A stretch of DNA of 64,000 nt, from contig CAJUQD010000007.1 in the NCBI GenBank assembly GCA_910588105.1, positions 1-64,000 of the forward strand. Direction: 5' to 3'. This document shows, piece after piece, positions 40,207 to 49,116 of the stretch. Position 1 is the first letter of the stretch, and each line of letters starts with the position of its first letter. The DNA is from an uncultured Oscillospiraceae bacterium (GTDB taxonomy: Bacteria; Bacillota; Clostridia; Oscillospirales; Oscillospiraceae). The notes beneath the pieces were generated by a model, which saw only the letters and a program-made list of their open reading frames with translations, made no database searches and was not told the origin of the DNA. Position numbers and translations under genes: made by a program.

Positions 40207-40260
40207 GTGACAGTCAGGCCGATAAACAACTTGCTATTTGTGGACCGTAGAGCGAATATG
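40207..40260 (+). promoter_or_regulatory. Intergenic repeat element C with promoter-like spacing
   Basis: The 32-bp block 40207-40238 ends in AACTTGCTATT; 20 of 32 positions match element A at the same spacing, and AGAG(T/C)GA follows at equal distance. TTGCTA (40231) is about 17 bp from GAATAT (40254). It precedes the 40291 gene. Confidence 0.5.
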
Positions 40261-40290
40261 TCCACAACAAAAGCAAGGAGGTAGAAAGCC

Positions 40291-41037
40291 ATGACGATCA
40301 ACTACAACCGCACCGGCGCAGAGCGCAAGGCCCTGGCCGACGCCATCGCCGACATTACCGGGGCCGAGGCTAAGTACCTGGGCGCCCCCAACTTTGCCTA
40401 CCAGGTGGATTACTTCACCATCGACCGCAGCGGCGCCGTCACCTTCGATGACCGGGCCGACAGCGAGGAGGTCGAGAACCTCATCGAGAGGCTGGCCAGT
40501 ATGGGCTTTGAGGCCCAAATTCCGGCCCCTGACCGCAAGGCCGAGGAATTACCCGCCGGGGGTGCTGAAAGCGAACCTGCCCCCGACAGTGCGGCGCAGG
40601 AGGGCAATACGCTCACCATTCAGATGCCCACCGCCAGCTTCACCCCGGAGGCCCTCAACAATCTCCACAGCCTCATCGCCGCCAAGGGGCGGCTGATCCG
40701 CAAGGCCCTGGGCGCTGACCTTCTGCCGGTCCAGGTGGAGGCCGACACGGTCTCCTTCCCCTGGTTCAGCGGAGAACTCACCAGTGAGGAGGTCAAGGCA
40801 TACACGCACCTGATTACCGCCCTCTGCGACATGGCCCGGAATCAGAAGCGCATCACCGCAAAGGAAAAGGAGACCGACAACGACAAATACGCATTTCGGT
40901 GTTTTCTCCTCCGGCTTGGGTTCATCGGGGCCGAGTACAAGACGGAGCGGAAGATCCTGCTCCGCAATCTCACCGGCAACGGCGCATTCAAGGCCAGGGC
41001 CAGAAGGGAGGCGTCCAGCGATGTGGTTTCCGAGTAA
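40291..41037 (+). CDS. Virulence-protein-like hypothetical
   Basis: 248 residues; ATG after AAGGAGGTAGAAAGCC. N-terminal domain (about 1-80: MTINYNRTGAERKALADAIAD ... FTIDRSGAVTFDD), a Pro/Glu linker, then a C-terminal domain (LTIQMPTASFTPEALNNLHSL ... SFPWFSGELTSEEVKAY). Homologues are often labelled virulence-related without evidence. Role unknown. Overlaps the next gene by 17 bp. Confidence 0.65.
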   Translation: MTINYNRTGAERKALADAIADITGAEAKYLGAPNFAYQVDYFTIDRSGAVTFDDRADSEEVENLIERLASMGFEAQIPAPDRKAEELPAGGAESEPAPDSAAQEGNTLTIQMPTASFTPEALNNLHSLIAAKGRLIRKALGADLLPVQVEADTVSFPWFSGELTSEEVKAYTHLITALCDMARNQKRITAKEKETDNDKYAFRCFLLRLGFIGAEYKTERKILLRNLTGNGAFKARARREASSDVVSE

Positions 41038-41257
41038 AGAGGCCGTCGAGCAAGTCCGCATGGAATACCCAGCGGGCTGCCGGGTGGAGCTGGTGCAGAT
41101 GGATGATCCCCAAGCCCCGCCCACCGGCACCTTCGGTACGGTTTTGGGTGTGGATGACACCGGCTCCGTCATGGTTCGCTGGGACAACGGTAGCGGCTTG
41201 AACGTGGTCTACGGTAAAGACATCTGCCGGAGAGTTGGGACGGGAAAGCCCGTGTAA
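41021..41257 (+). CDS. DUF4314-type small protein
   Basis: 78 residues; ATG after AGGGAGGCGTCCAGCG. A compact SH3-like beta domain: GCRVELVQMDDPQAPPTGTF, GTVLGVDDTGSVMVRWDNGS, then NVVYGKDICRRV. This matches DUF4314, a small domain common in Clostridial mobile elements. Function unknown. Confidence 0.8.
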   Translation: MWFPSKEAVEQVRMEYPAGCRVELVQMDDPQAPPTGTFGTVLGVDDTGSVMVRWDNGSGLNVVYGKDICRRVGTGKPV

Positions 41258-41284
41258 ATACACCAAAACGGACCTCAAATCCTT

Positions 41285-41316
41285 GTGTACTTTATGGCGC
41301 GAAATAACTTGCTACT
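41285..41316 (+). promoter_or_regulatory. Intergenic repeat element B
   Basis: 25 of 32 bases match element A (GTGTA-TTTATGG-GAA-AACTTGCTA-T) with identical spacing. TTGCTA is present at 41309, but no clear -10 follows. It lies between the DUF4314 stop and a terminator hairpin. Confidence 0.5.
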
Positions 41317-41365
41317 AACTCCGTTTACCATCCATCGGCATCATGCGTAATCACAAGCGGCGAGA

Positions 41366-41393
41366 CGGCGGGCGGCTCATTTGGGCCGTCCGC
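41366..41393 (+). terminator. Terminator-like hairpin
   Basis: GGCGGGCGGC and GCCGTCCGCC form a 10-bp stem (one G-T pair) around TCATTTGG; T-rich bases follow. It precedes the terminase region. Confidence 0.6.
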
Positions 41394-41431
41394 CTGCTTT
41401 GTGCTGCTATTTTTCAGAAAGGGCGATTAAG

Positions 41432-41749
41432 TTGCCAAGAAACGGAACAATTGAAGAAACCCCCGGCTATTGCAAGGCGGAGGACCTGGCGAGTCTGTTC
41501 GCCCTGTCCAGCCAGAGCATTAACCAGCTCACCAGGGATGGCGTGCTGAAGAAAAGGGACACCCCCGCCGGAAAACGCTATAACGTGGTGGAGTCCACCC
41601 GGACCTATGTGCAGTACCTTCGGGACAAGGCGGCAGGCCGCAATGACGCCCTGGAGCGGGAAGCGCTTGAGGCCGAGGTGCGCATCAAGAAGGCCAGGGC
41701 AGATATTGCCGAACAAGAGGCCAAGGAATTCCAGGGGTGGCCAGTCTGA
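41432..41749 (+). CDS. Nu1-like terminase small subunit, apparently truncated
   Basis: 105 residues from a TTG with AGAAAGGGCGATTAAG upstream. The N-terminal HTH (YCKAEDLASLFALSSQSINQL, GVLKKRDTPAGKRYNVVES) and the coiled coil (LEREALEAEVRIKKARADIAE) match Nu1-type small terminases. These usually continue with a longer C-terminal half; here the frame ends at KEFQGWPV. GGAATTCCAG occurs on both sides of the stop (41725 and 41751), suggesting a deletion joint. A second small-subunit-like gene follows. Confidence 0.65.
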   Translation: MPRNGTIEETPGYCKAEDLASLFALSSQSINQLTRDGVLKKRDTPAGKRYNVVESTRTYVQYLRDKAAGRNDALEREALEAEVRIKKARADIAEQEAKEFQGWPV

Positions 41750-41801
41750 TGGAATTCCAGCTATATGGCGCGAAGGGGGCGTATAGGGGGAAGGTGGTGG
41801 T

Positions 41802-42290
41802 ATGGCAAATGAGAAGAATCTAATACCGTTTACCAGCGACCAAAGCCATGATGAAGCCGTGAAAAACGGCAAGAAGGGCGGCGTGGCGTCCGGGGCGGCC
41901 AGGCGGCGAAGAAAGACCATGCGGCAGACGCTGAATGCTCTGCTGGGCGCCGGCCTGGACGTCAGCGAACAGGAGTTCGTGGAGAAGGTCACGCCGCGGC
42001 TGCAGGCGCTCGGCATCGATGTGGAGGATGCCACCTATCAGGATGTGATGCTTGCCGGTATTCTGCTGAAGGCGATCCGGGGCGACGTCCGGGCCGCTGA
42101 GTTTGTTCGGGATACCGGCGGGGACAGCCCCCATCTGGATATGAAAAAGCAGGAACTGAAACTGCGAAAGGAAGAACTGCGGTTCAGACAGGAGCAGGAG
42201 CTGAAGAAAGCCGAGAGTGAGGCTGGATCTGAGGAAGGGGAAAAGGAAGCCGTACACATCTACGTACCCGACAACGGCAGAGGGGGGTAG
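41802..42290 (+). CDS. Terminase small subunit-like protein
   Basis: 162 residues; ATG after GGGGGAAGGTGGT. Basic Lys/Gly/Arg-rich N-terminus (KNGKKGGVASGAARRRRK), a central helical domain (LLGAGLDVSEQEFVEKV ... DVMLAGILLKAIRGDVRAAEF), then a Glu/Lys coiled coil and acidic end. It lies 3 bp upstream of the large subunit, where the small subunit or its DNA-binding partner is expected. Confidence 0.7.
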   Translation: MANEKNLIPFTSDQSHDEAVKNGKKGGVASGAARRRRKTMRQTLNALLGAGLDVSEQEFVEKVTPRLQALGIDVEDATYQDVMLAGILLKAIRGDVRAAEFVRDTGGDSPHLDMKKQELKLRKEELRFRQEQELKKAESEAGSEEGEKEAVHIYVPDNGRGG

Positions 42291-42293
42291 CGT

Positions 42294-43694
42294 ATGGGCA
42301 AGGAAATCAGGCCACAGCCGGGGCCGCAGGAGGAATTTCTGTCCTCCCCAGCGGATGTGGTGATCTATGGCGGCGCGGCCGGAGGTGGAAAGACCTACGG
42401 TATGCTGCTGGATGCACTCCACTACACCCGTGTGCGAGGCTTCGGCGCGGTGTTCTTCCGCAAAAACCACAATCAGATATTCTCTGAGGGCGGTCTGTGG
42501 GACACCTCGCTCGACCTATACACGGGCCTTCCGAATGCTGTCCCAGTCCTGGGAAGATGCCAGTGGAAGTTCCTGGACCCCAGGGGCCGAACGATCTCCA
42601 GGGTCAGCTTCAAACACATCGAGCGGGATATGGATCTCGGCAAATGGCAGGGGAGCCAGATATGCGGCCTGTACTTCGATGAGCTGACGCACTTCAGCGA
42701 GAAGACGTTTTTTTATATGTTCTCCCGAAATCGCTCACTTTGTGGCGTAAGACCGTACACACGGGCGTCATGCAACCCCGATCCTGACAGCTGGGTTGCC
42801 AAGTTTATCGAGTGGTGGATCGACCCGAAAACAGGCTATGCCATCCCGGAGCGCAGCGGGGTGATCCGCTGGTTCATCCGGATCGAGGAGGTCATCCATT
42901 GGGCCGACACCCGCGAGGAACTGTGGGAGCGGTTCAACCTCACCACAAAGACGGAGCGGGATAAGCCCAAGTCCGTTACCTTTATCGCTGCCTCGGTCTA
43001 TGACAACAAACTCCTGCTGGAAAAGGACCCTGGCTACCTCGCCAACCTGGAGGCCATGGCCCTCGTGGAGCGGGAGCGGCTCCTGCACGGCAACTGGAAA
43101 ATCAAAGCCGCCGCCGGGCTGTTCTTCAAGCGCACTCAGCTCGGTAAAAGACTGGACGCCGTGCCTACGGACGTTGTGCGCTGGGTGCGGTGCTGGGACT
43201 TGGCGGCATCCGAGAAAACACAGAAGGGTGACCCCGCCTATACCGCCGGAGTCCTCATGGGCAAGCGCAGCAACGGGCGGTATATCATCGCGGATGTGGT
43301 AAATAGGCAGATGGCGGCCTCCGATGTGCGTAAAACCATTCTAATGACGGCGCAAATGGACCGGGACAAATACGGCGACGTGCGCATCCGGCTCCCGCAG
43401 GACCCCGGACAAGCAGGGAAGGAGCAGGCGGAGTCCTACATCAAATTCCTGTCCGGCTTCAATGTAACCACCGAACTGGAGTCCGGCAGCAAGGCGACCA
43501 GAGCGGAGCCTATGGCCGCCCAGTGGCAGGCGGGAAACTTCGACATACTCGCCGGCGAATGGAACGAGCCGTATCTGCTCCAACTGGAGAATTTCCCGGA
43601 CGGGAAGTTCAAGGACATGGTGGACGCATCCGCGAATGCGTTTTTAGAAATCGAAACCGGGCAGCAGCCTTTTGCTTACTCGTTCGTTTACTGA
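42294..43694 (+). CDS. terL: Phage terminase large subunit
   Basis: 466 residues; ATG after AGAGGGGGGTAGCGT. The ATPase has Walker A GGAAGGGKT (about 27-35) and Walker B GLYFDELTHF. The nuclease domain (from about 295) has RCWDLAASE with the first Asp and PQDPGQAGKEQA. Length and motifs are normal. It packages phage DNA into the prohead through the portal, the next gene. Confidence 0.93.
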   Translation: MGKEIRPQPGPQEEFLSSPADVVIYGGAAGGGKTYGMLLDALHYTRVRGFGAVFFRKNHNQIFSEGGLWDTSLDLYTGLPNAVPVLGRCQWKFLDPRGRTISRVSFKHIERDMDLGKWQGSQICGLYFDELTHFSEKTFFYMFSRNRSLCGVRPYTRASCNPDPDSWVAKFIEWWIDPKTGYAIPERSGVIRWFIRIEEVIHWADTREELWERFNLTTKTERDKPKSVTFIAASVYDNKLLLEKDPGYLANLEAMALVERERLLHGNWKIKAAAGLFFKRTQLGKRLDAVPTDVVRWVRCWDLAASEKTQKGDPAYTAGVLMGKRSNGRYIIADVVNRQMAASDVRKTILMTAQMDRDKYGDVRIRLPQDPGQAGKEQAESYIKFLSGFNVTTELESGSKATRAEPMAAQWQAGNFDILAGEWNEPYLLQLENFPDGKFKDMVDASANAFLEIETGQQPFAYSFVY

Positions 43695-43702
43695 GGTGAA
43701 AT

Positions 43703-45814
43703 ATGAGACTTTTCGACATTATTCGTGGAAGGCAAAAAGTGAGTGCCAAGTACCGGCGCGATGGCAGCTTTGTTTCCCGCTGGGCCCGGCCACCCTCCCT
43801 CAACACCGCTGAATGGCTGAATATGTTCTCAAAGAGCCCTCGTTTGGCGGTGGTAGAGCGCATCGCAAGCGATCTCGCCAACCTCAACGGGCATCTGTAT
43901 CGCATCGCCCCGGACGGCTCCAAGACAGAGGTCATGAAACACCCGTTCCTCGACCTGATGGAGCATCCCAACCCGCTCTATGAGATGACCAGTTCGGCCA
44001 TGTGGCGGCTCAACGAAATATACCTGATGCTTGTCGGCGAGAGCTTCATGCTTGTCGAGCGGGACGAATACGAACGCCCGGTGGAACTGTGGAATGTGCC
44101 ACCCCACTGGGTCAAGATGACTCCGTACCTCGGCAATCCGGGCTACCTGATCACATCACCGAGCGGGCTGACCATGACCGTGTCGGTGGATGATATGTTC
44201 GTGATGAAACAGCTTAACCCGCTGGACCCGTTCATGAGGGGCTTGGGTGTGGCGGAGAGCGTTGCCGATGAGGTGGAAATCGACGAATACGCAGCGAAGT
44301 TCCAGAAGCGGTTTTTCTACAATGACGCCACCCCGCCGTTTGTGTTCGTCATACCAGGCGCTACGAAAGAGCAGCTCGACGTTTTCACAGCCGATTGGGA
44401 AAAAAAGCACCGCGGCGTAGATAAAAGCCATCGGATGGCGGCCCTGGGCGGAGATGTGAGGGTGGAAAAGCTGGGGGATGCCCACGGCAAGGACATGGGC
44501 TTCCTTGAGAGCCGGCTTGCCATGCGGGACGCCGTGCTGGAGCATTTCGATGTTCCCAGGGAGATCATGGGCATCACTGAAAACAGCAACCGGGCCACGG
44601 CGGACGCTGCTCAGTACATCTATGCCAAGAACGTGCTGACACCCCGCATCAGCAATCGGGAGCAGGCGCTTAATATGCAGCTCCTGTCGATGTTCGATGA
44701 TGACAGCCTTGTGTGGGAGTTCGACCAGGTTATCCCCTACGACAAGGAGTTCGACAAGTCGAGGGCGCTGGAGGGCTGGGATGCCGGACTCCTCACCAAA
44801 AACGAGGCCCGTGGTCTGCTGGATATGCCCGGCGTTGATGGCGGCGATGTATATAAAACCTCCATCACCGACCTGTTTCTCCGGGAGAGCGACGACCCGG
44901 CCAAGGTGTCGCAAGCCATCCTGCAGGACGGCCTCGATGCCACAGCCCCGGTCCCAGGTGAGAAATCCTTGCCGGCGAGCGTCACGGCCAGGCTCAAGAG
45001 TGAGGAGCAAGCTGTGCGGAAACACAGCAAGTCTTTTGAGGCGGCGATCTCTCGACATTTCGCCGAGCAGCGGTCGGCGATTCAAAAGGCCCTGGGGCTT
45101 AGCCAGAAAGCGGAGGACACATCTGCCTTCGATGAGCTGAGTCAATACCTGCTCCCCGACGGAACGTTGGATATGGACCTCTGGAACGCTCTGGAGGAGG
45201 CCGAGCAGATTCGCATCGCCAACAGCGTGGCCTCCGGGCTGTTGGACTGGAGCGCCGAATCCAAAAAGCTACAGGCCATGTTTATACCGCTCTGGAAGGA
45301 AGCGTATGAGGCCGGGGTCAAGCTCGCCGAGGAGTACCACGGCATCACCAATATCACCCGGCCGGAGTTTGTGAGCGTTGTAAAGGTCAACGGCGCCAAG
45401 CACATCGTTGGCATTGAGCAGACCACCCGCAACAGCATCGCGGACATCATTGCCGACGGGATCGCCAACGGCGCCAGCCAAGCTGAACTGAAGAAGGCCG
45501 TCTATGAGGAGATGGATACATCCCACAGGAGGGCCAAGCTGATCGCACGCCAGGAAACCATGATGTCCCTCGCCACGGGACAGTTCGACATGATGAAAGC
45601 GGCGGGGGCCAAGACCAAGACGTGGCACCACAGGCCGCAGAAGGACCCGCGGGACGGCACGGATGGGAAAGTTGACCACGTTTCCATGGAAGGGGAGACA
45701 GTCCCCATCAACGAGACGTTCTCCAACGGGCTTCTCTTTCCGAGAGACCCGTCGGACGACCGCCCGGAAGAGGTTATCAACTGCCGGTGTTATCTGACAT
45801 ACGGCGGTTTTTAA
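43703..45814 (+). CDS. Portal protein fused to MuF-like head morphogenesis domain
   Basis: 703 residues; ATG after TGAGGTGAAAT. The N-terminal two-thirds is an HK97-type portal (VERIASDLANLNGHLYR, NPLYEMTSSAMWRLNEIYLM, NSNRATADAAQYIYA). From about 560 a MuF-like region follows: RRAKLIARQETMMSLATGQF, then GKVDHVSMEGETVPINETF and VINCRCYLTYGGF at the end. These are usually two genes. The fusion would place the minor head protein at the portal. Confidence 0.88.
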   Translation: MRLFDIIRGRQKVSAKYRRDGSFVSRWARPPSLNTAEWLNMFSKSPRLAVVERIASDLANLNGHLYRIAPDGSKTEVMKHPFLDLMEHPNPLYEMTSSAMWRLNEIYLMLVGESFMLVERDEYERPVELWNVPPHWVKMTPYLGNPGYLITSPSGLTMTVSVDDMFVMKQLNPLDPFMRGLGVAESVADEVEIDEYAAKFQKRFFYNDATPPFVFVIPGATKEQLDVFTADWEKKHRGVDKSHRMAALGGDVRVEKLGDAHGKDMGFLESRLAMRDAVLEHFDVPREIMGITENSNRATADAAQYIYAKNVLTPRISNREQALNMQLLSMFDDDSLVWEFDQVIPYDKEFDKSRALEGWDAGLLTKNEARGLLDMPGVDGGDVYKTSITDLFLRESDDPAKVSQAILQDGLDATAPVPGEKSLPASVTARLKSEEQAVRKHSKSFEAAISRHFAEQRSAIQKALGLSQKAEDTSAFDELSQYLLPDGTLDMDLWNALEEAEQIRIANSVASGLLDWSAESKKLQAMFIPLWKEAYEAGVKLAEEYHGITNITRPEFVSVVKVNGAKHIVGIEQTTRNSIADIIADGIANGASQAELKKAVYEEMDTSHRRAKLIARQETMMSLATGQFDMMKAAGAKTKTWHHRPQKDPRDGTDGKVDHVSMEGETVPINETFSNGLLFPRDPSDDRPEEVINCRCYLTYGGF

Positions 45815-45850
45815 CATTGCCCGTAATTCTGAGGAAAGGAGGTAGACCGC

Positions 45851-46627
45851 ATGGCAAGAGTACGACGGGGAGTCGCCGGCCGGGAGAAGAAGTCGGATAC
45901 ACCACAGAGGGAATACAAGTCAGTTTCATTTGTGCTGGAAAGCGCAGACGAAAATACCGGAGAGTTCTCCGGGTATGCGGCTGTGTTCGGCAACGTGGAC
46001 AGCGGCGGCGACATTATCGAGAAGGGAGCCTTCGCCAAGACCATCGTGGAGGATTTCGCCCGCATCAAGATTCTCTCGCAGCATAACAGTTATGACCTGC
46101 CCATCGGCAAGCCGCTGGAACTGCGCGAGGATGAGAAGGGCCTCTACATCCGGGGCAAAATCAGCGACACGCAGACCGGCAGGGATATCAGGACGCTGCT
46201 CAAAGACGGTGTTCTGGCGGAACTGTCCATTGGCTATGACGCTGTTGACTTTGAGTTGGATGGAGACAGCGGCATCCGGCATCTGAAGGAGATCAAGCTG
46301 TGGGAGGTGTCCATCGTTACCTGGGCCATGAATGACCAGGCGAAGATTGAGGACGTGAAGTCGCTGGTGGAGGAACTGAGGACCGAAGCCAAGACCGGCA
46401 AAATCTCCCGCCGGAGAATGGATGCGCTGAAGCCGTTCATCGCAGTGGTCAAGGAACTGCTGGAAATCCTCTCGTTCATGGACACGCCTGACGCCGCCCC
46501 GCCCCCGGCTGATCCGGACGACCCGCCCGCCCCCGTAGCGAAACCCAAGAAAAGCGCAGACCCCAAAAAGCAAACCAAAAACGCCGGGATGGTATTCGAA
46601 ATCATCCCCAACAAAAACAGGAGGTAA
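45851..46627 (+). CDS. HK97-type prohead protease
   Basis: 258 residues; ATG after AAAGGAGGTAGACCGC. FVLESADENTGEFSGYAAVF, the catalytic His in ILSQHNS and Ser in ELSIGYDA, and SIVTWAMNDQAKI match HK97 proheads proteases. The C-terminal region (from about 195) is Pro/Lys-rich and probably a scaffold-like tail. It cleaves the capsid protein's delta domain during maturation. Confidence 0.9.
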   Translation: MARVRRGVAGREKKSDTPQREYKSVSFVLESADENTGEFSGYAAVFGNVDSGGDIIEKGAFAKTIVEDFARIKILSQHNSYDLPIGKPLELREDEKGLYIRGKISDTQTGRDIRTLLKDGVLAELSIGYDAVDFELDGDSGIRHLKEIKLWEVSIVTWAMNDQAKIEDVKSLVEELRTEAKTGKISRRRMDALKPFIAVVKELLEILSFMDTPDAAPPPADPDDPPAPVAKPKKSADPKKQTKNAGMVFEIIPNKNRR

Positions 46628-46633
46628 TTGAAC

Positions 46634-48205
46634 ATGAAACTGACCCAGGAACAGCTCGCCGCCCTCATCGCGCAGGTGTTTGCGAACCTCATCGCGGCGG
46701 GCAAGGACCCCAGCGCCATCACCCAGGATGACATCATGGCCGAGATGACCGCCATTATCGAGGCCGCCGGCATCGGCGACCCCGCTGGTGAGGGCGGCGC
46801 TCCCGAAGGCGACGAAGGCAAGGGAGAGGGCGAAGGCGAAGGTGAGGGCGGCGACCCCGCCATTACCCCTGAGTTCATCACTCAGGTGCTGGACGCTCTG
46901 AAAGCCTGCCAGAAGTCTGCCGGCGAGCCCTCCGTCAAGCCCGGAGCCGGTGAACCTACGGCCCAGAAGGGTGCCGAAGGTCCCTCCGCTCAGAAGGGCG
47001 CCGCACCCGCCCCGGCCCCTGCTGCTACGCCCGCCCCCGCTGCCTCTGCACAGCGCAAATACTCCAGCCTGTTCCTCTCCACCGGCGCGTCCCGTGACGG
47101 TGGTGCTACCAGCGGCTTCAAGACCCGTATTCAGTCCATGTCTGCCCCTGAGCGGCGCAAGACCGCCTACGGCATGTTCGGCCGCGCCGTGAAGTGCATC
47201 CACGCCTCCGGCGGTGAGGTCGAGCGGGCCGCCTATGTCGCCGAGCACAAGTTCAACGACGCTGAGATGGCCCGCGAGTTCAAGGCCCTGGCCGCGACCC
47301 AGCCCACCGACGGCGGCTATCTGGTGCCGGAAGTCTATGCGGACGAGATCATCGAGCTGCTGTACCCCGCCACGGTCATCTACGACCTGGGCGCCCGCCG
47401 GCTGGCCATGGATCACGGCAATCTGAACATCCCCAAGCTGAAGACTGGCACCCGCGCCATGTACACCGGGGAGAACCGGAAGATCCCCAAGACCGCCCCC
47501 AAGTTCGGCAACATCCGCCTGTCCTCCAAGAAGCTGACCGCCCTCATCCCCATGAGCAACGACCTCCTTCGGTCCACCAGCTTCGACAACGACGTCATCG
47601 TGGGCCAGGACGTGACCAAGCAGATGGCCCTGGGCGTGGATTGGGGCGCTTTCCGTGGCACCGGCGGGGAGTTCCAGCCCCTCGGCCTGTTCAACAACAA
47701 AGCCATCCAGAACATCAAGGCTGCTGACGCCGGTACCTCCTATGCCAGCGCCGACGGTGTCCTGACCGCCATGTTCCCCAACTTCCTGGTTGCCTCCGTG
47801 CTGAAGAACAACGTCTATGCTGATGCCCTGGGCTTCGTGTTCAACACCAGCGTGGAGCAGTTTTTCAAGTCCATGCGCGACCAGGTGGGCGGCTTCATCT
47901 TCGCGGAGGAGATGAACAAGCAGCGCACCCTGGCGGGCTACCCCTACCGCACCACCAACCTGATCGACACCGAGGATGGCAAGACCAAGATTGCCTTCGG
48001 CAACTGGAACGACCTCATCATCGGCGAGCAGGGCGCCCTGGAGATCGAGACCAGCCGCGAGGGTTCTTGGACTGACGAGGCGGGCAACCTTGTGTCCGCT
48101 TTCGAGAACGACCAGACCCTGATCCGGGCCATCGACAACGTGGACGTGGGCCTGCGCCATGACGAGAGTTTCGTGGTGGCCACCGGCGTCGCCGTCCCCG
48201 TCTAA
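46634..48205 (+). CDS. HK97-fold major capsid protein
   Basis: 523 residues; ATG after AGGAGGTAATTGAAC. The N-terminal 150 or so residues form an acidic and Ala/Pro-rich delta or scaffold domain. The capsid domain from about 185 has AATQPTDGGYLVPEVYADEI, GNLNIPKLKTGTRAMYTGE, KLTALIPMSNDLLR and GTGGEFQPLGLFN. The delta domain is long, but a protease is present to remove it. No membrane features. Confidence 0.92.
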   Translation: MKLTQEQLAALIAQVFANLIAAGKDPSAITQDDIMAEMTAIIEAAGIGDPAGEGGAPEGDEGKGEGEGEGEGGDPAITPEFITQVLDALKACQKSAGEPSVKPGAGEPTAQKGAEGPSAQKGAAPAPAPAATPAPAASAQRKYSSLFLSTGASRDGGATSGFKTRIQSMSAPERRKTAYGMFGRAVKCIHASGGEVERAAYVAEHKFNDAEMAREFKALAATQPTDGGYLVPEVYADEIIELLYPATVIYDLGARRLAMDHGNLNIPKLKTGTRAMYTGENRKIPKTAPKFGNIRLSSKKLTALIPMSNDLLRSTSFDNDVIVGQDVTKQMALGVDWGAFRGTGGEFQPLGLFNNKAIQNIKAADAGTSYASADGVLTAMFPNFLVASVLKNNVYADALGFVFNTSVEQFFKSMRDQVGGFIFAEEMNKQRTLAGYPYRTTNLIDTEDGKTKIAFGNWNDLIIGEQGALEIETSREGSWTDEAGNLVSAFENDQTLIRAIDNVDVGLRHDESFVVATGVAVPV

Positions 48206-48210
48206 ACGGC

Positions 48211-48501
48211 ATGAAGAACGATTTTCCAATCATTCAAGAGGACTGGCGGGCAAGGAGGGACGGAAAACGCGAGTACGTCCCCTCCGAGCTGGTCCTCGCA
48301 CACGAAGAGCAGTGCTTTGAGAATCATGGTCAATCGGCGGCTACCCTTGCCAGACGCGGCGGGCTATCCTGGAGGGAACTGCTCGCGGTCCTTTACGACG
48401 TGAAATTCCGCACCGTGGATGACGCCAAGCTGTCAGAGGATGACTGCCGCCGCTACTGCAAAGCATTCATCGAAAAGGAGGAGCAAAAGCATGAAGCGTA
48501 A
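48211..48501 (+). CDS. Hypothetical protein between capsid and decoration genes
   Basis: 96 residues; ATG 5 bp after the capsid stop, probably coupled. Charged and helical (RDGKREYVPSELVLAHEEQ; DDCRRYCKAFIEKEEQ). No family recognised. It overlaps the next gene by 11 bp. Confidence 0.55.
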   Translation: MKNDFPIIQEDWRARRDGKREYVPSELVLAHEEQCFENHGQSAATLARRGGLSWRELLAVLYDVKFRTVDDAKLSEDDCRRYCKAFIEKEEQKHEA

Positions 48502-48871
48502 CCTGATTCAAAACGTGAAGGCCATCCCCTACACCAGCGGGGAGGTCATCGACCGCACCGGCTTCCTGTCCGCCGTGGTCGCTGTGTCCGCCCTGGCCGC
48601 CGGCAGTGTGAAGCTGGAGGTCACCCACGCCGACACCGCCGGCGGCACCTTCGAGGCCGTGAAGGACGAGCGGCTGGTGATGGGCGGCGCCGACGAGGTC
48701 AAGGATCTGAAGACTGGCGACATCGCCAACTTTGACCTGGACCTCCTGGGCTGCAAGAACTTCATCAAGGTCACTCTGAGCGGTGACGCTGCGGCCTCCG
48801 GCAGCGGCGACTCCGCCAAGACTGCGGCCTGCGCTGTTGTGCTGGGCGACCACCACACCCAGCCGGTGTAA
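48491..48871 (+). CDS. Possible head decoration protein
   Basis: 126 residues; ATG after AAAGGAGGAGCAAAAGC. A beta-rich sequence (GEVIDRTGFLSAVVAVSALA, VKLEVTHADTAGGTFEAV) with small side chains, typical of phage surface or decoration proteins. Its place between capsid and connector fits; the assignment is from context and composition only. Confidence 0.55.
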   Translation: MKRNLIQNVKAIPYTSGEVIDRTGFLSAVVAVSALAAGSVKLEVTHADTAGGTFEAVKDERLVMGGADEVKDLKTGDIANFDLDLLGCKNFIKVTLSGDAAASGSGDSAKTAACAVVLGDHHTQPV

Positions 48872-48885
48872 GGAGGGCCAGACCT

Positions 48886-49062
48886 ATGGCGAGGATTTAC
48901 AAGCCTGTTGGCCCGTCCGATAACAAGGCGGTTCCTCCCGGCAAGGAGAAAAAGGCCGGAAAGCCGCCTGTCGCGCCCCCTGGCAAGGGGGAAGGCAAGG
49001 GTGCGCCTCCTACCCCCGGAGTCGGCGGAGACGGCCAGGAACGGCCCGAGAGCGCCGAATAG
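48886..49062 (+). CDS. Pro/Gly/Lys-rich small protein
   Basis: 58 residues; ATG after AAGGAGGGCCAGACCT. MARIYKPVGPSDNKAVPPGK and then alternating Pro, Gly and Lys; probably disordered. It recurs as a short low-complexity gene before connector genes in related phages. Function unknown. Confidence 0.6.
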   Translation: MARIYKPVGPSDNKAVPPGKEKKAGKPPVAPPGKGEGKGAPPTPGVGGDGQERPESAE

Positions 49063-49070
49063 AGGACCAT

Positions 49071-49096
49071 GGGGCGGTGGGGTGACCTGCCGCCCC
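49071..49096 (+). other. Hairpin between head genes
   Basis: GGGGCGG and CCGCCCC form a 7-bp stem with a 12-base loop; no T-run. It lies just before the connector gene and may tune expression within the operon. Confidence 0.4.
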
Positions 49097-49116
49097 TATG
49101 CTGACAGGAGGTTTGT

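Noticed and set aside
45926..48229. 767-residue minus-strand ORF opposite protease and capsid genes
   Set aside because: It mirrors high-GC coding on the plus strand, has no ribosome site and shows low-complexity Gly/Val/Leu content typical of a shadow frame.
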